A stretch of DNA of 64,000 nucleotides from Chrysomallon squamiferum (taxonomy: Eukaryota; Mollusca; Gastropoda; Neomphalida; Peltospiridae), in assembly GCA_012295275.1 (NCBI GenBank), contig CM022675.1, positions 12,165,016 to 12,229,015 on the forward strand, written 5' to 3'. Every line of letters begins with the position of its first letter. The first letter of the stretch is position 1. Under the pieces are notes generated by a model. That model was given only the letters and a program-made list of their open reading frames with translations, searched no databases and was not told the origin of the DNA. Positions 1-13,230 of this stretch are shown here, piece by piece. The position numbers were made by a program, and so were the translations under genes.

Positions 1-113
1 GAAGTTGTACAGTTTGTTCAATGTTGTTATATTTTCTATGTCTAGGTATTAAAATGTTAAAAATTGTATTAAAAGCCTGGAATGGAGTAAACTTTATTTA
101 TCTGTTAAAACAG

Positions 114-213
114 GTTCAGGCCACTCACCCATATGAGGGTGAAGATGATGATGAGTTGACTTTTGAAGCTGAAGATATTATCTATGTTATACCTCATGAA
201 AATCAAGAAACAG
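114..213 (+). CDS. Amph: Amphiphysin-like penultimate exon (SH3 N-terminal half)
   Basis: The exon follows the acceptor AAAACAG and is followed by the donor GTAGTT. It is read in phase 0 from VQATHPYEG to HENQET and leaves one G, so the donor phase is 1. It carries the acidic RT-loop of the SH3. Confidence 0.75.
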
Positions 214-387
214 GTAGTTAAAAAAAAAAATTAAAAATTGAGTTATAAACATGTTATTTAAAATCAGTTAAAAATAAATCAATTTTAAATTTAATTGTTA
301 TATCACCTGATTGAGTTAAAAGCAGGTAATTTTTTATTTTCACCTGGTTCAGTTTAAGATAGGCAGTTTGTACTGTTTACTTGATTC

Positions 388-449
<62 letters not shown>

Positions 450-695
450 GAGACGGACAAATATATAAACACTTAATAGATGAACCTGACAGTAAAAGTT
501 TATATTGATATGTCACACTTCAGAGTTCATCTTTTGAGAATATATATATACACAAGTAGTAGTAATAGCTGAATAACCACAAACAAATTCTAACCTAATT
601 TTCTTTTTTTTGAGGACGAAGGATGGGTCATGGGAATTAAAAAATCAGATGGACAGAAAGGAGTTTTCCCTGAGAACTTTACAAAGAGAATCTGA
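114..695 (+). CDS. Amph: Amphiphysin/BIN1-like, C-terminal SH3 domain (3' end of gene only)
   Basis: Amphiphysin/BIN1 proteins are BAR-domain membrane-curving proteins with a C-terminal SH3 that binds proline-rich partners such as dynamin. Only the SH3 end is in the window, as exons 114-213 and 613-695. Visible SH3 landmarks are the ATHPYEG strand (the ALYDY position), the acidic [12 protein letters not shown]-loop region, a GW pair in DEGWVMG, and FPENFTKRI just before the stop. The FPENFT ending directly followed by a stop is typical of amphiphysin/BIN1. With the residue split across the junction counted, spacing between the P of YVIP and DEGW equals that of human BIN1 as I remember it. The BAR domain and start lie to the left. 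Oddity: the second exon lacks a canonical AG acceptor in the required phase (see findings). Another SH3 protein is possible but less likely. Confidence 0.75.
392..453. repeat. (AG)n microsatellite in the amphiphysin-like intron
   Basis: About 62 bases of AG dinucleotides with a few interruptions near the right end, inside the last intron of the SH3 gene. Confidence 0.95.
613..695 (+). CDS. Amph: Amphiphysin-like last exon (SH3 C-terminal half, stop 693-695)
   Basis: Read as AG + GAC GAA GGA TGG, it gives EDEGWVMG, then [11 protein letters not shown] and TGA. The two leading bases are needed to complete the split codon, but the intron would then end in TG. The only AG nearby (613-614) is two bases out of phase. 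Confidence 0.65.
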
Positions 696-3600
696 CAAGA
701 CAGACTCTCAAGCTGACTTCAAGCATTCCAAAGATGAGTGTGATAAAAGAAAAAAAGAAAAGAAAAAGTCACAAAAACCAACAACAAGATGTTACTAGGA
801 TTTGTAATTACAAGGATATTTTTAAATATTTACATGTGAACAAGACTGAATTATCTAAAAATGAAACAAATTAGAAAAAAATTTAAAACCAAAAAAACTT
901 TGCTCATATTTGTGAATCATTATAAGGGTATTTTGGACCATTATTTGTGAAAAAAATCATGAAATATCTAAAAAGTACATATAAAATGAAAGATTGATAT
1001 TGTAATGATATTTTTAACCATTATTTACAAACAAAATTATGAAATATATAAAAGGCATGTAATAAAATATTTAAATAAATAGAAAGAATATTTTTTAATT
1101 TTATACCAAGCAAAACTAAAAACTCTAAAGTCTGAAAAATCTATATTATAGCTAACAATATTAATTATTAAGATATAAAAATATTTTAATCATTCATTAA
1201 TGAATAGCACACAGACTATCCAAAAAATATATAAACAATATTTTAAATTATTTTAAACATTTTTTTAAGAAATATTAGTAAAAAAATTCCCATGATTGAT
1301 ATTACAATGGTATTAACAGATATTTTTATCATTTTTTGAAATGATTATTAAATTAATTGAATATCTGAAAAGTGTATGAAAGTGCAGCAAATGTAAGGCA
1401 GAGTGATATTTCGAACTGTTGTTAGAAAATTAAAACCTATCAGTTTTGAAAAAAAGCACCTAATAAAAACCCATTTAATTCTTCCTTTTTTTAACACATT
1501 TAAGAGTTTTTAGTAATTTTTACCACATTTTAACTTATATATACATATAATTTCTTGTTAAGAAATAGTTTATATACTGCACATATCAGTATTTCTAAAT
1601 ACGGATTATTTTCTTTTTGTTCTCTAAATAAATTTATCTTTGAATAATAATGTATGATAAAATATTATTTTTATTATTAATGTTGTAATAATTGTCATTG
1701 TTACTGTTATTATTATTATTAATTTACCACAGTGATGCTGTTGAATTAATTTTATAAATGTTGTTTCTAGTGCTTCTATCAACATAATATATTAAATTTA
1801 GAAAAAAATGTATTTTATTTAAAACAAAATGTAATAATAACCTTATTGTAACTTACAACAATTGTTTAATTTCTCTCATGAAAAATCTTTTAACTGTTTA
1901 AAATGTTGATACAAAAATTCTACTTTTGCCAGCTGACAATAACATTAAAAACTTGTTTGGCTACATATATTAGTGATTACATATGCTCTTTGGTAAAACT
2001 TGGTTTGTTTAAAATAATTGTAATTGAAGTTTCCTTTGTAATACCACAATTTTAAAATCAAATTGAAATGTGCCTTCATATTGTTTTCTTTTTTCTCTGT
2101 GCACTGTAGTAATGTTTGTTTATAAGAGGCAATCTCATTATGATACAAGTCATACCAGCCTTTCACTTGACATCTGAACTGTATTATGAGAAATCCTAAA
2201 TTTAACATCTTTAATTTCATGAAAATGTCATATTGGAGATGGATTCAGATAATTTTGAATATGCCTCAGGTTAATAACTTCTGGGTATTTGTCTGTTATT
2301 GGAATCTTCTTCTGGTTTCATTGGAGTTACCTGCTCCACAGATGACTAAAGGGACATAAATATATAAGATTTTACAAAGACTTGACCAGTCTCTGTAATA
2401 TATATTGTAGTAAGCTGTGTTCATTTGAGATTCTTAATGACAGTTGAATATTATTCATCTGTAACAATGAATATGCAGAAAATAAGAGTATCACTGACAG
2501 TTCTCAATGATATAGATGTTCCAAAATATGCCAAATTAATTAATGAGATTGCTTCTTCCAAACATTATTTCAGTGTTTCAAGGAGGTAAAAATAATCTGA
2601 TTGTTGTGTTTTGTAAATAGACTTTATAAACTTTGTTTTTATCTGATTATTGTTGTTTTTTTTAAGAGATTTATATAACCCATGTTAATATCTCAGGAAT
2701 GCTATTAGATAAGTATTATGTGTATTTTAAACTGTTGTATTGTTTTTAACTGGCTGTTTCAGACATGTTGGAGAGATTTGTGCATAAACATTTTGTTACA
2801 AAGTCACTATACATACATACATAGATACATATGCATACAAAATATATACATAATTATATATCTACATTAATTTACATACATACACACAAAAAAAACCACC
2901 AACACGGGCGTTTTTTTGTTTTTTTGGATTAAAGCTAGAAACAACCATATATTTCTATTTAGAAATTTATATACAATCATTTTTTTATATATACTATGTA
3001 TCTAAAACTGTAAGGTTTTTTATATACAGTATATACTTATCCTTTAAATTTTTATGATTAAATTTACAAAAATGAAGTCTTCCTTAAATATTTTTAATAA
3101 AAGGAGTATAATTTTTCAATAATCCATATATACATTTTTTTACCTGAACCTTTAATCACATATATTTATATATTTTATCTATACATAGCTATGTTCAGCA
3201 TTATTTAATTATCACTTTGAATAGATGCATTGATAAATCATAGTTCTTTGAATTCTAATCTAATGATATGCAGTTTGGCAATATTATTTTTCATATGAGT
3301 AAACAAAGGTATGCATTATTTAATTTTTACATATATATAAATAAATAGACCAAATTGAAGAATAAATAAAAAGTGAACAGTCTAAAACTAATATATTTAA
3401 GTTCTGTTTTGAGAGAATTATGGATTTTTGAAATGCAGATAATAAATATTTAATGTATTTTTGAATGGTTTGGTGTAAAATACTAAAACATATATTTTTG
3501 GGGTGTTCTGTTTTGGGGGGAGGTTTTAATTGAGGGCTTTGTGAGTTTTTTAAAGTATAAATGAAAAGTGCTGAATCATTCAGTTTTCAAACCAAAATCA

Positions 3601-5601
3601 GTTAATGTCTAAAATGTAAAATACCACCTTTAAAATTTTCTCTTTTTTTAAATATTTATTTTGTTAGCTTTAAATTTTTATTTTTTGAAATTTTATTTAT
3701 TTTTAAAGTCATGTTTTGCCATTAAATCAACAACCAATTACTTTTCAATTAATTTCAAATGAAAGTTTCATTTAATGCAATAAACAGTCAATCACATGAT
3801 TTGTTACATATTTATATTATCATTATTGAATGCTGCGTACATTAAAATGAGTTATTGTGTATAAGCTGGACTTTTACATAAAAATGTTAGTCATTATTTG
3901 TAAATTTTTGCATAATTTTATCTCACTGGATGTGAAATATTTGTGTCTGTTACACAAAAAAATACTATGATCAAATTATTCTTCCATTTTCATTCCTTCA
4001 AGTATATCTGTATATTGGACTGTTGTATTTTATGAATTTATCAATTATTGTTTATTATACCGATTTATTTACTATTATGCAAAAATAAATACATGTATAT
4101 TAGCATTATAATATAGCATTAATCATGAGATACATATATTAGATTTATTTCAGAATGGCTTACAATTATAATATAAAAGATAAATATTTTCTTCATTTTA
4201 AATACTCTTTAATATGGCCAGTATATTATTCATCATTCGTATTTGAGGATGGGAAGAATTATATTCTTTCCAATAAAATTTATAAAAATGAAAAATAATA
4301 AAATATTAATATTCTTAATTCAAATAATTTTATTTTGATTTATTTTATTTTATTTTATTTTTTTAAATTTAAAAGAAATATGATAAGGCCATTGTAATTG
4401 GATGTATGATCCTTAAAATATATCCATTAATAAAAATAAAAAAATCTTGGTATTTCATCAAATATAGACTGATTTAATTTATTTTTAATCTTTGTTTTTT
4501 AAACTGAAAAATACTCCAGCAGTCATAACCTGATTTTCAAATTACTGCATATAAAACAAAAACAAAATAGTAAAATATTTTATCCTTAGTAAGTGAATAT
4601 CGCTTTTGTATTCTACCAACTAATTTGTAATCTGCATTCTAAAAACTGAATAAAATAAAATAAAAATTGTGTCACATTAGGATAATAATGTGATTTGTTT
4701 ATTAAATATTTAAATGAAAGAATAAAACTAAAATCAGTGTTGAAATTAACCATTTTTGTTTTGGAAGATTTTAAAAGTTTTAGATAACATTTCTTTATTT
4801 TCATTTTAGAGAGTTTGTACATATGGGTGTGAGAATTTTTACCAGCCTTTGACAAATATTTTTATTTCAAAAATTAATTATTGAATCACTTGTGGTAAAA
4901 AGAATTCTTGATTTTACAGTGTACTGCTGTGCAATGTTTTATTAATTACTGTATCAAGCTGCTGCTTTGATTTTAATTTACAGGTGTTTGTTTTACATTT
5001 TTACACCTGTATTTTATATCTTTACAGGTATGATAATCTCAAATTAAAAACATTCCATATTATTCACTGCTGATTCAAATAAAAAAAGCTTTATAATTTA
5101 GATCAATGAAATTAAAATTGGAATGTTTTGGTTACTGTTATAATTATTTCAGTTGAAAGTTGTTAGATTAAGATACCATAGATAAAAAAACTTTTGTAAG
5201 TCTTTAAATGCAAAATGTTAACATTAGTTTACAATTTTTAATCATGGTTTTAGATATTTCATCGGAGTGTTTTTTATGACTGAAATTATTTTATTTTAAC
5301 TAAAAACTAAAATTGACAGTTTAATTGTTTTATGCAGAATGTTTGGAATGTTTCAGAAGAGTGTTGTGATTTAAGTTGATGTATATGCATAAGAAATTTT
5401 ATACATCAATCTGCACCTTTGATGACATTAATAAACCCAACCCAATACAAGTATATTTATTTTTGTTACTAGCAACCAATCTTTGCTAACAATAAATTCT
5501 GATAGTAAAAGAACAAGATTGTGAGAATAAGAGAAATGATATTTTTCTTTATATCTTATCTTTTGTTAATGGAAGATGAAAAACATAAGGTAAAAATAAA
5601 C

Positions 5602-5633
<32 letters not shown>

Positions 5634-7300
5634 GTTTTAAAGATTGAAAAAAGATGTACAAAAGCTTGTACTTTTACTCTCATACTTTATTATTAACAAA
5701 GGTTGGTGGTAAAACATAAAAACATCCAAATCACTTGAAAGCATAAAAATATGTTTGGTCTGTTTATTCATATCACCAAAGATACACTTTAAAATTAGTT
5801 TAAAGTTTTGTCTGTGTTAATCTGTGGAATGGAAAGTTGTTAGGAATGAAATCATAGTACTGGTAGGCATTATGGATAAATAAATGCAACATGGTAGATC
5901 TTCTCTTTCAAATTTCTATTTTTAAATACTTCACACTATCATTCTTTCTGTACATTTGTAAACAGTATGTGCAATATTATTCCATGGGAATAAATTTGGT
6001 GGGGGATTCACTTTGATACTCTTTATATGCAAATAAAGCATTATATTGGTACATAATGTTTGTTGTTGTTTGTTGTCGTTTTTGTTGGGTTTTTTTTAGA
6101 AGAAATACATTTATTGTATTACATAATTTACAGAAAGCATTTATAACATATTGCATTTCATCTGTTCCAGTTTAAAAATTATATACACATTTAAGATTTT
6201 GTTTATCTAAGCCACAGAAGAATAGACCAGCCAATATATAATTTCAGTAATGTTTTGTAATCTTCCAAGTAATTACTTTTTGTTAAGTAGATTTTAGTAA
6301 TAATTAAGTTTGCGACACTATAATAAGGAGATCAGTAAGGTTCTTCTTTTCATTTTTATTATTACTATTTTTATTTTTATTTTTTTAAATATTTTTTTAT
6401 TTGCTTTTTATGCTTGTGGTCTTTACAGGTATAAATAAAATTATTTAAAGAAAAAGAGAATGTATAAAATAACTATCACTCAGTTGGTAACTTTTTTCAT
6501 TACATTTCTAAATCCGAAAATAAATGACTAAATAAAGACGGGTATCAGCTTCCATGTATCATCATTAATGTTAGATTGGCATTCAGAAAACAAAATTATT
6601 TGGAAGCATAAGAATTAGAACTTCTCTTCATGCCATTACACATAAATTATCCTTTTTGAATTAATATGAATTAATTGTATAACCAAGGTTGATTTAGAAA
6701 TAACTGAGCCAAATTGTGTCTAATATGTATCTCCTTCAAAACTAAAATCACCATCTCTCAAAAGTAAATGAATAAATAACAACAACAATAAATTAAATAA
6801 TAATAATAATAATAATTAATAAATAAATAAATAGCAATAATTATAAAATACATTTTGTAAACTTTTAGCTTATCTGTGAATATATGGGCAATAAAACAAT
6901 TCAGAGAAAAAACAAAAACAACAAAACAACATACAAAAAAGAAAAACAAAAGAAAAGAAAACGAAAACAAGCAAAAATGTTTATTATTTTAAATAATTTC
7001 ATTTTTTTTTTTTTAAATGAATTTTGACAATTTATCATTATTTGGCAATGTAATAGAATGCACTAGAATGGTTTCTATAACGCAATACATGTCACAAGAT
7101 TAAGAAAGGTCTATTATCAGTATGACGCAAAAATCTATTATAAAATTTTGTATGACATCAAATTTCAATGCATTTTAAATGCTCATATATAATAATATAT
7201 AATAAATACAATCGAGACGAGTCTTGTTTACGATGTCTCGATTTTCCCAGATCTTATATTCAAGGTTGTGTATCTCATACTGGTTACACGGTTATTTGTA
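696..7300. other. AT-rich intergenic DNA, probably including the 3' UTR of the SH3 gene
   Basis: No protein-like reading frame and no RNA gene are evident. There are many possible AATAAA sites, for example 1627-1632, so I cannot place the transcript end. It contains (TAAA)n at about 5601-5632, a TACATACA-like tract near 2808-2890 and short AT-rich runs. The short frames here are stop-free by chance and of low complexity. Confidence 0.6.
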
Positions 7301-7382
7301 AAACTACATAGATATTTTCATATGGTTTTGCAGCGTAGCAGAGAGAGTTGTCGGTAACGAATTGGTGAGACAAGGTCAGAAA

Positions 7383-7511
7383 ATGGCATTTACAAACGAA
7401 GATTACCTTCCAAGTTATGAAGAACTGACAGTGCCAGAAATTCAATTAACATCATCTGTACTTCGTGCAGGTGCTCACCATTTTGGAAGATATTGCGACA
7501 ATGTCTGTAAG
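7383..7511 (+). CDS. NDUFA8: NDUFA8 exon 1
   Basis: ATG through codon 43 (DNVCK), with donor AAG|GTAACT in phase 0. It holds the first cysteine of the first CX9C motif. Confidence 0.94.
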
Positions 7512-9186
7512 GTAACTGTTTCTTTTTAAAATATGAGACAACCAGTTAGTTATCTTAAACGGTAATTATTCTTGACGGCTTGTCACTTTAACCTAAGTCG
7601 AATCATGTAAATATATATATCAACATCTATGTCTGTCTATCTCTCATTCAGAATAACTCTCTGTCTATCTATCTGTATGTAATAGTAACACTTTTAGTTA
7701 AATTTTCATCTAAACGTTCTATTAATATTATTATTAGGTTCTTAAGAATCACGTTTATAGAGTTCGTAATATTATGACATGGTTAGTAGGTTACATAAAT
7801 ATTTACAGTCATTATTACAGTTTCTACTACAGTATAGTCATTGGAAATATTTTATTTGGTCTCCACAAGTAGCTTAAACAAACACCATCTAACTTTAAAC
7901 CTAGATCCCTACAACAGGAACCATAAAACTAACATTATTAATTATATAACATTTAGAAGAGAGCATATTTAAAAGTGTATTAGAGAATGTAGTCTAGAGG
8001 GCATTTTATAAAAAGATACATTTAATTGTATTCTGCACATTTTAATATTAATAGTGATTTAGTTTCTTTTATTATAATAAAATTACATTATTAAAGAGAA
8101 AACCTGGTTCTGCCTATCTGTGGGTGACTTTTAAGTTTTACAAATTAAAAGCAATACTATTTCTAATAAACCAAGTATAGCATGGTGCTTGGAACTTAAA
8201 TATATAAAGGGACATGGTCATCAGAAATATCATTATTACATAGAATCTCTATACTGTGATTCATTATGCACTCTGTTTAATAACTTTAAGAATTAACAAA
8301 AACTCATTGATTAAGTACCATAAAATAATATGTAGAAGCAAGAATAAAATGTTACAGAATTCAAAAGATAAATTTATAACATTTCAGGAATTTATGTTGT
8401 GTCGACAAGAGGAAGGTGACCCAAGGAAATGTCTGAATGAAGGAAAAGAAGTAACTCGATGTGCTTTTGATTTCTTTGGTAAAGTGAAGAAGAACTGCTA
8501 TGAGGAATTCACAAACTACTGGAAATGTGTGGACAGATCTGGCCGAGAAATGAACTTAAAACCGTAAGCATGTCTGTGATTTATTAAAAAATAAACTCAG
8601 GTATATACTCCAGCACTAATTGAAGTTAGAAAGACCAGGAATGTTAAAAACTGGTCTTTTTATTATTTTTGGAATCACTAGAAATTCAAACTCACTCCTG
8701 ATACTTTCAATTCCTTTAAATGTTAATATTATATTTAAAATTATTATTATGTATGGTAGTGCTTACAAACACATTTTTGCTACAGCCATTGTTATGACTG
8801 ACCAAAGTAAAATAAAGTGATATACTGTTGGATTAGGATGGTTTAAGTTTAATAGGAAATTCTGCTCAGCAGGTCAACCATCAGAAATCTTTATTCTAAA
8901 TTTCAAAAGCTGAAACTGATTTGTGATATTACAATCTTTTTGTTTCTTTTCTGTTTTAAATCACAGATGTCGAAAGCCGCAGCTACTCTTTGATGAATGC
9001 ATTAAACAAAACCTTGGACAGGAGAGACCAGAACTGGGCTATTTCAGCAAAATTCGAACCCACGACACAAAAAGACCGAAACCTAAACTCCCAGAACACA
9101 AACTTCCTCCTATTCCTGCTGAGGTTCCACCCCTGCCAGACGAGATAGACCCACAGGCTAAATATATACCTCCTAAAGGAATTTAG
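7383..9186 (+). CDS. NDUFA8: NADH dehydrogenase (complex I) accessory subunit NDUFA8
   Basis: NDUFA8 (PGIV, 19 kDa) is a supernumerary subunit of respiratory complex I on the intermembrane-space face, imported and oxidised by the CHCHD4/MIA40 disulfide relay. Three exons (7383-7511, 8388-8563, 8967-9186) join in phase to a 174-residue protein; the human protein is about 172. The signature is four CX9C motifs forming two CHCH domains: Cys38/48, 58/68, 80/90 and 103/113, with an extra Cys42. The text EFMLCRQEEGDPRKCLNEGK and the FDEC near residue 110 closely resemble mammalian NDUFA8. The tail is proline-rich and ends PPKGI. The start is the first ATG after an upstream run without other ATGs in frame, and it gives the family's usual N-terminus length. 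An ATTAAA at 9457-9462 is a possible polyadenylation signal, not certain. Confidence 0.96.
8388..8563 (+). CDS. NDUFA8: NDUFA8 exon 2
   Basis: Acceptor TTTCAG; begins EFMLCRQEE. Donor CC|GTAAGC, phase 2. It holds Cys48, 58, 68, 80 and 90 and the WKCVDRSG segment. Confidence 0.95.
8967..9186 (+). CDS. NDUFA8: NDUFA8 exon 3
   Basis: Acceptor ATCACAG; its first base completes the split proline codon. It encodes the fourth CX9C motif (Cys103, Cys113), then a basic and proline-rich tail, and ends with TAG at 9184-9186. Confidence 0.95.
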
Positions 9187-9485
9187 TGTGCAAGTTGAAA
9201 GATAATGAAACAAAAAATATTTGTTAGTTTTTGAAAATAACTACAGAGAGTAAAAACAGATTTGTAATTCCACTGTACATTGAAATGATGTACTTACTGG
9301 TTTGGAATTGTAATTACATTTTTTGAATGAACTTAAAGAAAATATAAAAGTGGTTTAAAAGCCTTATGTATGAACAAGACCAGTAGAGAAATACTGTAAT
9401 AACTACTGTAATACTGATTTGTAATTGATAGAAAACTAAAGTGGTTTGGAATTGGAATTAAAATGTTTTACCAATTTATCTTTGC

Positions 9486-9511
9486 TTTTTTTTTTTTTTT
9501 TTTTTTTTTTT
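9486..9511. repeat. Poly-T tract
   Basis: About 26 consecutive T residues downstream of NDUFA8. On the minus strand this is a poly-A run, which could be a retroposon tail, but no element body is recognisable. Confidence 0.9.
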
Positions 9512-12058
9512 GTTACTTTTTAACAATGAAAATATTAGTCATTTGCACATTCAAGTTATTTCACCTCAACAAGAAATGAACCATGAGGTAGTACCAAATA
9601 TGTATTCAGCAGCTGATCTTTAATTTTTCAAATGATGGAAGAGTGCACTGTTTTCACAATTTAAATGTCTTATATACCAGTCAGTGTTTTTCAGCCTATT
9701 GAACTGCCTGAGTACTCATTATACATGTTGACTTCTAGAAAAATTGATCTAAAACTTAACTCTCATCCACTGTATGTATGTACATGTGTCTATATGTATG
9801 TATGTTCTCATATAATTTGTCTTGATGCATTTATAAATCCTGTGAAAAAAATACTCCTCCAAAGAAATAATAATTTTAATAATCATAATAATCAATTTAA
9901 TAAATCAAAAACAAATTTTGCATTTCATATTTTTATTTCATTTTTAATCAACTTGGAAACTAATGTAAACAAGGCATAATGAAAAACAACATATACATTG
10001 ATACAGAAGTTGAAAAAATATATTTACATACATCACAGATTATGAAACAGCACTTCATTTTCTTCAAGTCAAATGGACGGATTTAAAATAATTTTAAAGA
10101 AGTTGAGCCATAATTTTATAAGAAGTCACATACAAACTTTGATGAAAATATAATTTACATTATCATGTAAACTAAAGGTCTCGGTTATTATATCACTTAA
10201 TAAGTAAATAATGTTTAAGTATTATTTTTCATCATCTTTGCCATACAGTTTTTCAACTATGGTAGAAGTAGACGTTACCCAAGAATTGTATGGGACTGAT
10301 GGAAACTAAAATTTTCATACTGGTTTATTTCTATCATAGTTTATAATTTTCCTGTCATCAAGGGTACTTATAAAGGTTAAATATAAGAACTGAATGCATA
10401 GTTATGTTTAAGCCAAAATCTGTTGGTGATTATTTTTGTAGCTTAACTTAATAAAGTGGAAAGGGAACAAGGATTCATAAACAATATCAATATCTGTTAT
10501 GTTAGAAAGTTAATTTGATGTCTGCATGTTAGATTATATTAAATCTAAAAAGCTTTATACAAGAATTTTACAACAGAAGACATATGCTTGTATTAATGTT
10601 AAATTACTCCCAAAAAAGGCTGAATGTTAATTATATTGTACACTTAATATTTTTCACTTAAAAATGCTACTAAATAAACAAGACCAAAACATATTAGCAA
10701 AAGAAATAAAATAAAATAAAGTAAAATAGAATAAATTAATAATAATAGTATCTTTTATTCAGTTTAAACCTATTCCTTTTTGTTTATATCCTCCCAACAC
10801 AAACAAAAAATAATAATAAATAAATAAAATTTGATCAAACTTTCATTAAGAAAATAATTAAAAGAAAAAACATAAAAATGAAAAACATGAAATCTTTAAA
10901 ACATGCCTGCAAAGCTATATAATAATGCTGAAAAAGATTCGTGCATTGAACCACACTGCTAATGGTGAATAAACTTAAAGTCAAAAACCAAACATTATAT
11001 TACTTTGCACCAAAGTATATTTGTTTTCTTTTTTCTAATATGTGATTATTTCCATCAGTGAAAACAAAACACATTTAACAGGCTCCTATTAGTAGAGGAG
11101 TGAGAATTTTTGTGTAATTTTAGTTGTTTTTGTTTTTAATTTTTATAGAAATGTTTAAAAACTCTGCAACCTTATTATTACTGTAGTTAAATTAAAATTT
11201 TAATAATAATAGTAATAATACAAAAAAAATTATAATAAAAATAAATAACTTCACTAAACACTTCTTTTAATGAATGGAATATGTTAAAAGAAAACTTAAG
11301 ATTATGGGTTAAATTAATTTTGTTTTTCACACATCAACAAAAACTTCGTAAGTAATAACAGCTTTTAAATAAGCTGTATTTTTATATAAACTATACAGTT
11401 ATTGCATTTCAAAGTACAGATAACTGATCATAGATCTCTCTTTTCTTACTGTATGAAGCTATTGTTTAGCTAAAATAAATTAGCAAATGTTTTTCTTTAA
11501 CTTGCATGACTGAAATGTGAAAATTAATGTATACTTAAATTAAAAAATTAAGACTGTAATAAGTGTATTGGTTTTAAATTTCTGGTACACTTCTTAAATT
11601 ATTTGTATACATTTTATTTTGACAGATTAAGTTAACTATATGTTAAATAATTTCATTTCAATGTATTTTAATCTAGACCAGATTATGTTTGAAATGTTCA
11701 ATGTTTTTACATACCTTTTTGTTTCTTCCCTCTTTTTGTTGTTTTTATTCCAACAAATGAACAACAAGAACAGTAATAATATTAATAAATGTCATAACGA
11801 AAGACGTCACAGAAAATATACTTTTTGATAAGTAATAATAAAATAAACATCTATCTTTGTATAAATCCTGATGTATCAATGGAATGTGTTTGAATCAAGA
11901 AAATGGTTTTTACATATTTCTTTTTACAACATTAAATAAAATTGACAGAAATAAAGGCAATAAACATTTTAGAAATAAATATACTGAGGTTTAAAAAACA
12001 ACTACATAAAAACACTTCAATAAATCCTGTATTTATAATTAAATATTACAAGTCAGTC

Positions 12059-12089
<31 letters not shown>

Positions 12090-12492
12090 AATATAGAATA
12101 CTCTTGTATATTACAGGCTTGTAAATATAATACATATTTTGTCTTTCTTTTGTAAAGTTTTGAAACCCAGTTATTTAAAAAAACAAAAAAAAAAACAATT
12201 ACACTAATAAAAAAGGTTTTATAAATTAATAAATAATAGAGAAATTACCTATTAATTTTAATAATAAAATAATAATAAAAAAAACAATAATTTGTGATTA
12301 CAAAAATTAAAAAGCAGGCAGTGATTTCAAAATGTTTAGATACTTTAACTATGTTAAAATAATACATAAAAATTATACTAAACTAATTAAAAATGTATTC
12401 TGAAACTAGATTTAAAAGCTAGCAAACAGATGAAAGGAACAGAAAAACACATCATGAACACTAAATATCACAGAATTTTTAGTTTTACAAAT

Positions 12493-12498
12493 TTTATT
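12493..12498 (-). terminator. Candidate polyadenylation signal for IFT54
   Basis: TTTATT on the plus strand reads AATAAA on the minus strand, about 575 bases beyond the IFT54 stop codon. Such hexamers are common in AT-rich DNA, so this is only a candidate. Confidence 0.3.
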
Positions 12499-13073
12499 CA
12501 TCAGCATCTTAACAGTGTGTTAAGTGAACATGATGGTCATCATTTTTACTGTAATGTAAACCTAGGACCCAAACCAGAATTTCAAGAATAGTGTTATTTT
12601 TAAATTTCACAAATGTTTCCAGAATGGTTTTTTTTTTTGTGACCAGCCCAGTACAAATTCAGAAATTTGAAAGTTTTTTTTGTGTGACATTGGAATTATT
12701 TTTCTATATCAAAAATCTCATTAACACTTCAGTTATGAATGGATTTAAAGAGTTTCACAGAAAATAATAATAGTAATAAATATAATAATAATAATAATAT
12801 TAATAAAGGGAAAAAAAAAAAAATTTTAAGAAAAGGAAGAAAAATAAGGAAGTAAAAAATTAAAAGAAGGAAATAAACAAAAAAATAAATTATTTTTTAA
12901 TTCTGTTAAAACACTGACATAAATTCTTCATTGAAATTAATTGTACTCAGTTTCATTCTGATAACAATTTAGAAAAAAAAGAAAAAAAAAAAAGAATCTT
13001 CTGTTAAGTGACATTGGTGGTAAATAATATATAAATAAATAAACAAACAAATACTGTTTTCTGACTCCAGTTA

Positions 13074-13230
13074 TCAGGATTTTGACATACTCATGAGCAT
13101 CTTTTCAATTTTTGAGTCATTTTTGATGATTTTCGCCTTTGTGGCTGCTATCAGATCAAGCTTGTCGGAGATTGCTTGTTCCAGTTCAGTCAACTGAGCT
13201 TTCAGTGGCTCAATGGATCGATCAGTAATC
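13074..13230 (-). CDS. TRAF3IP1: IFT54 exon 17 (last coding exon, stop 13074-13076)
   Basis: Encodes ITDRSIEPLKAQLTELEQAI to KMLMSMSKS and TGA. It matches the VEPLKAELAELEQ coiled coil of human IFT54. Acceptor TTTACAG. Confidence 0.95.

Larger units (their letters stand above)
9187..13073. other. Intergenic region between the convergent NDUFA8 and IFT54 genes
   Basis: AT-rich non-coding DNA that must hold both 3' UTRs, since the two genes converge. It has a poly-T run at about 9486-9511, an (AT)n run near 12065-12088 and TAA-type tracts near 12770-12810. No additional protein-like frame was found. Confidence 0.65.

Noticed and set aside
6758-6970. 70-codon Phe/Tyr-rich minus-strand frame
   Set aside because: Low-complexity A/T runs; no protein-like pattern.
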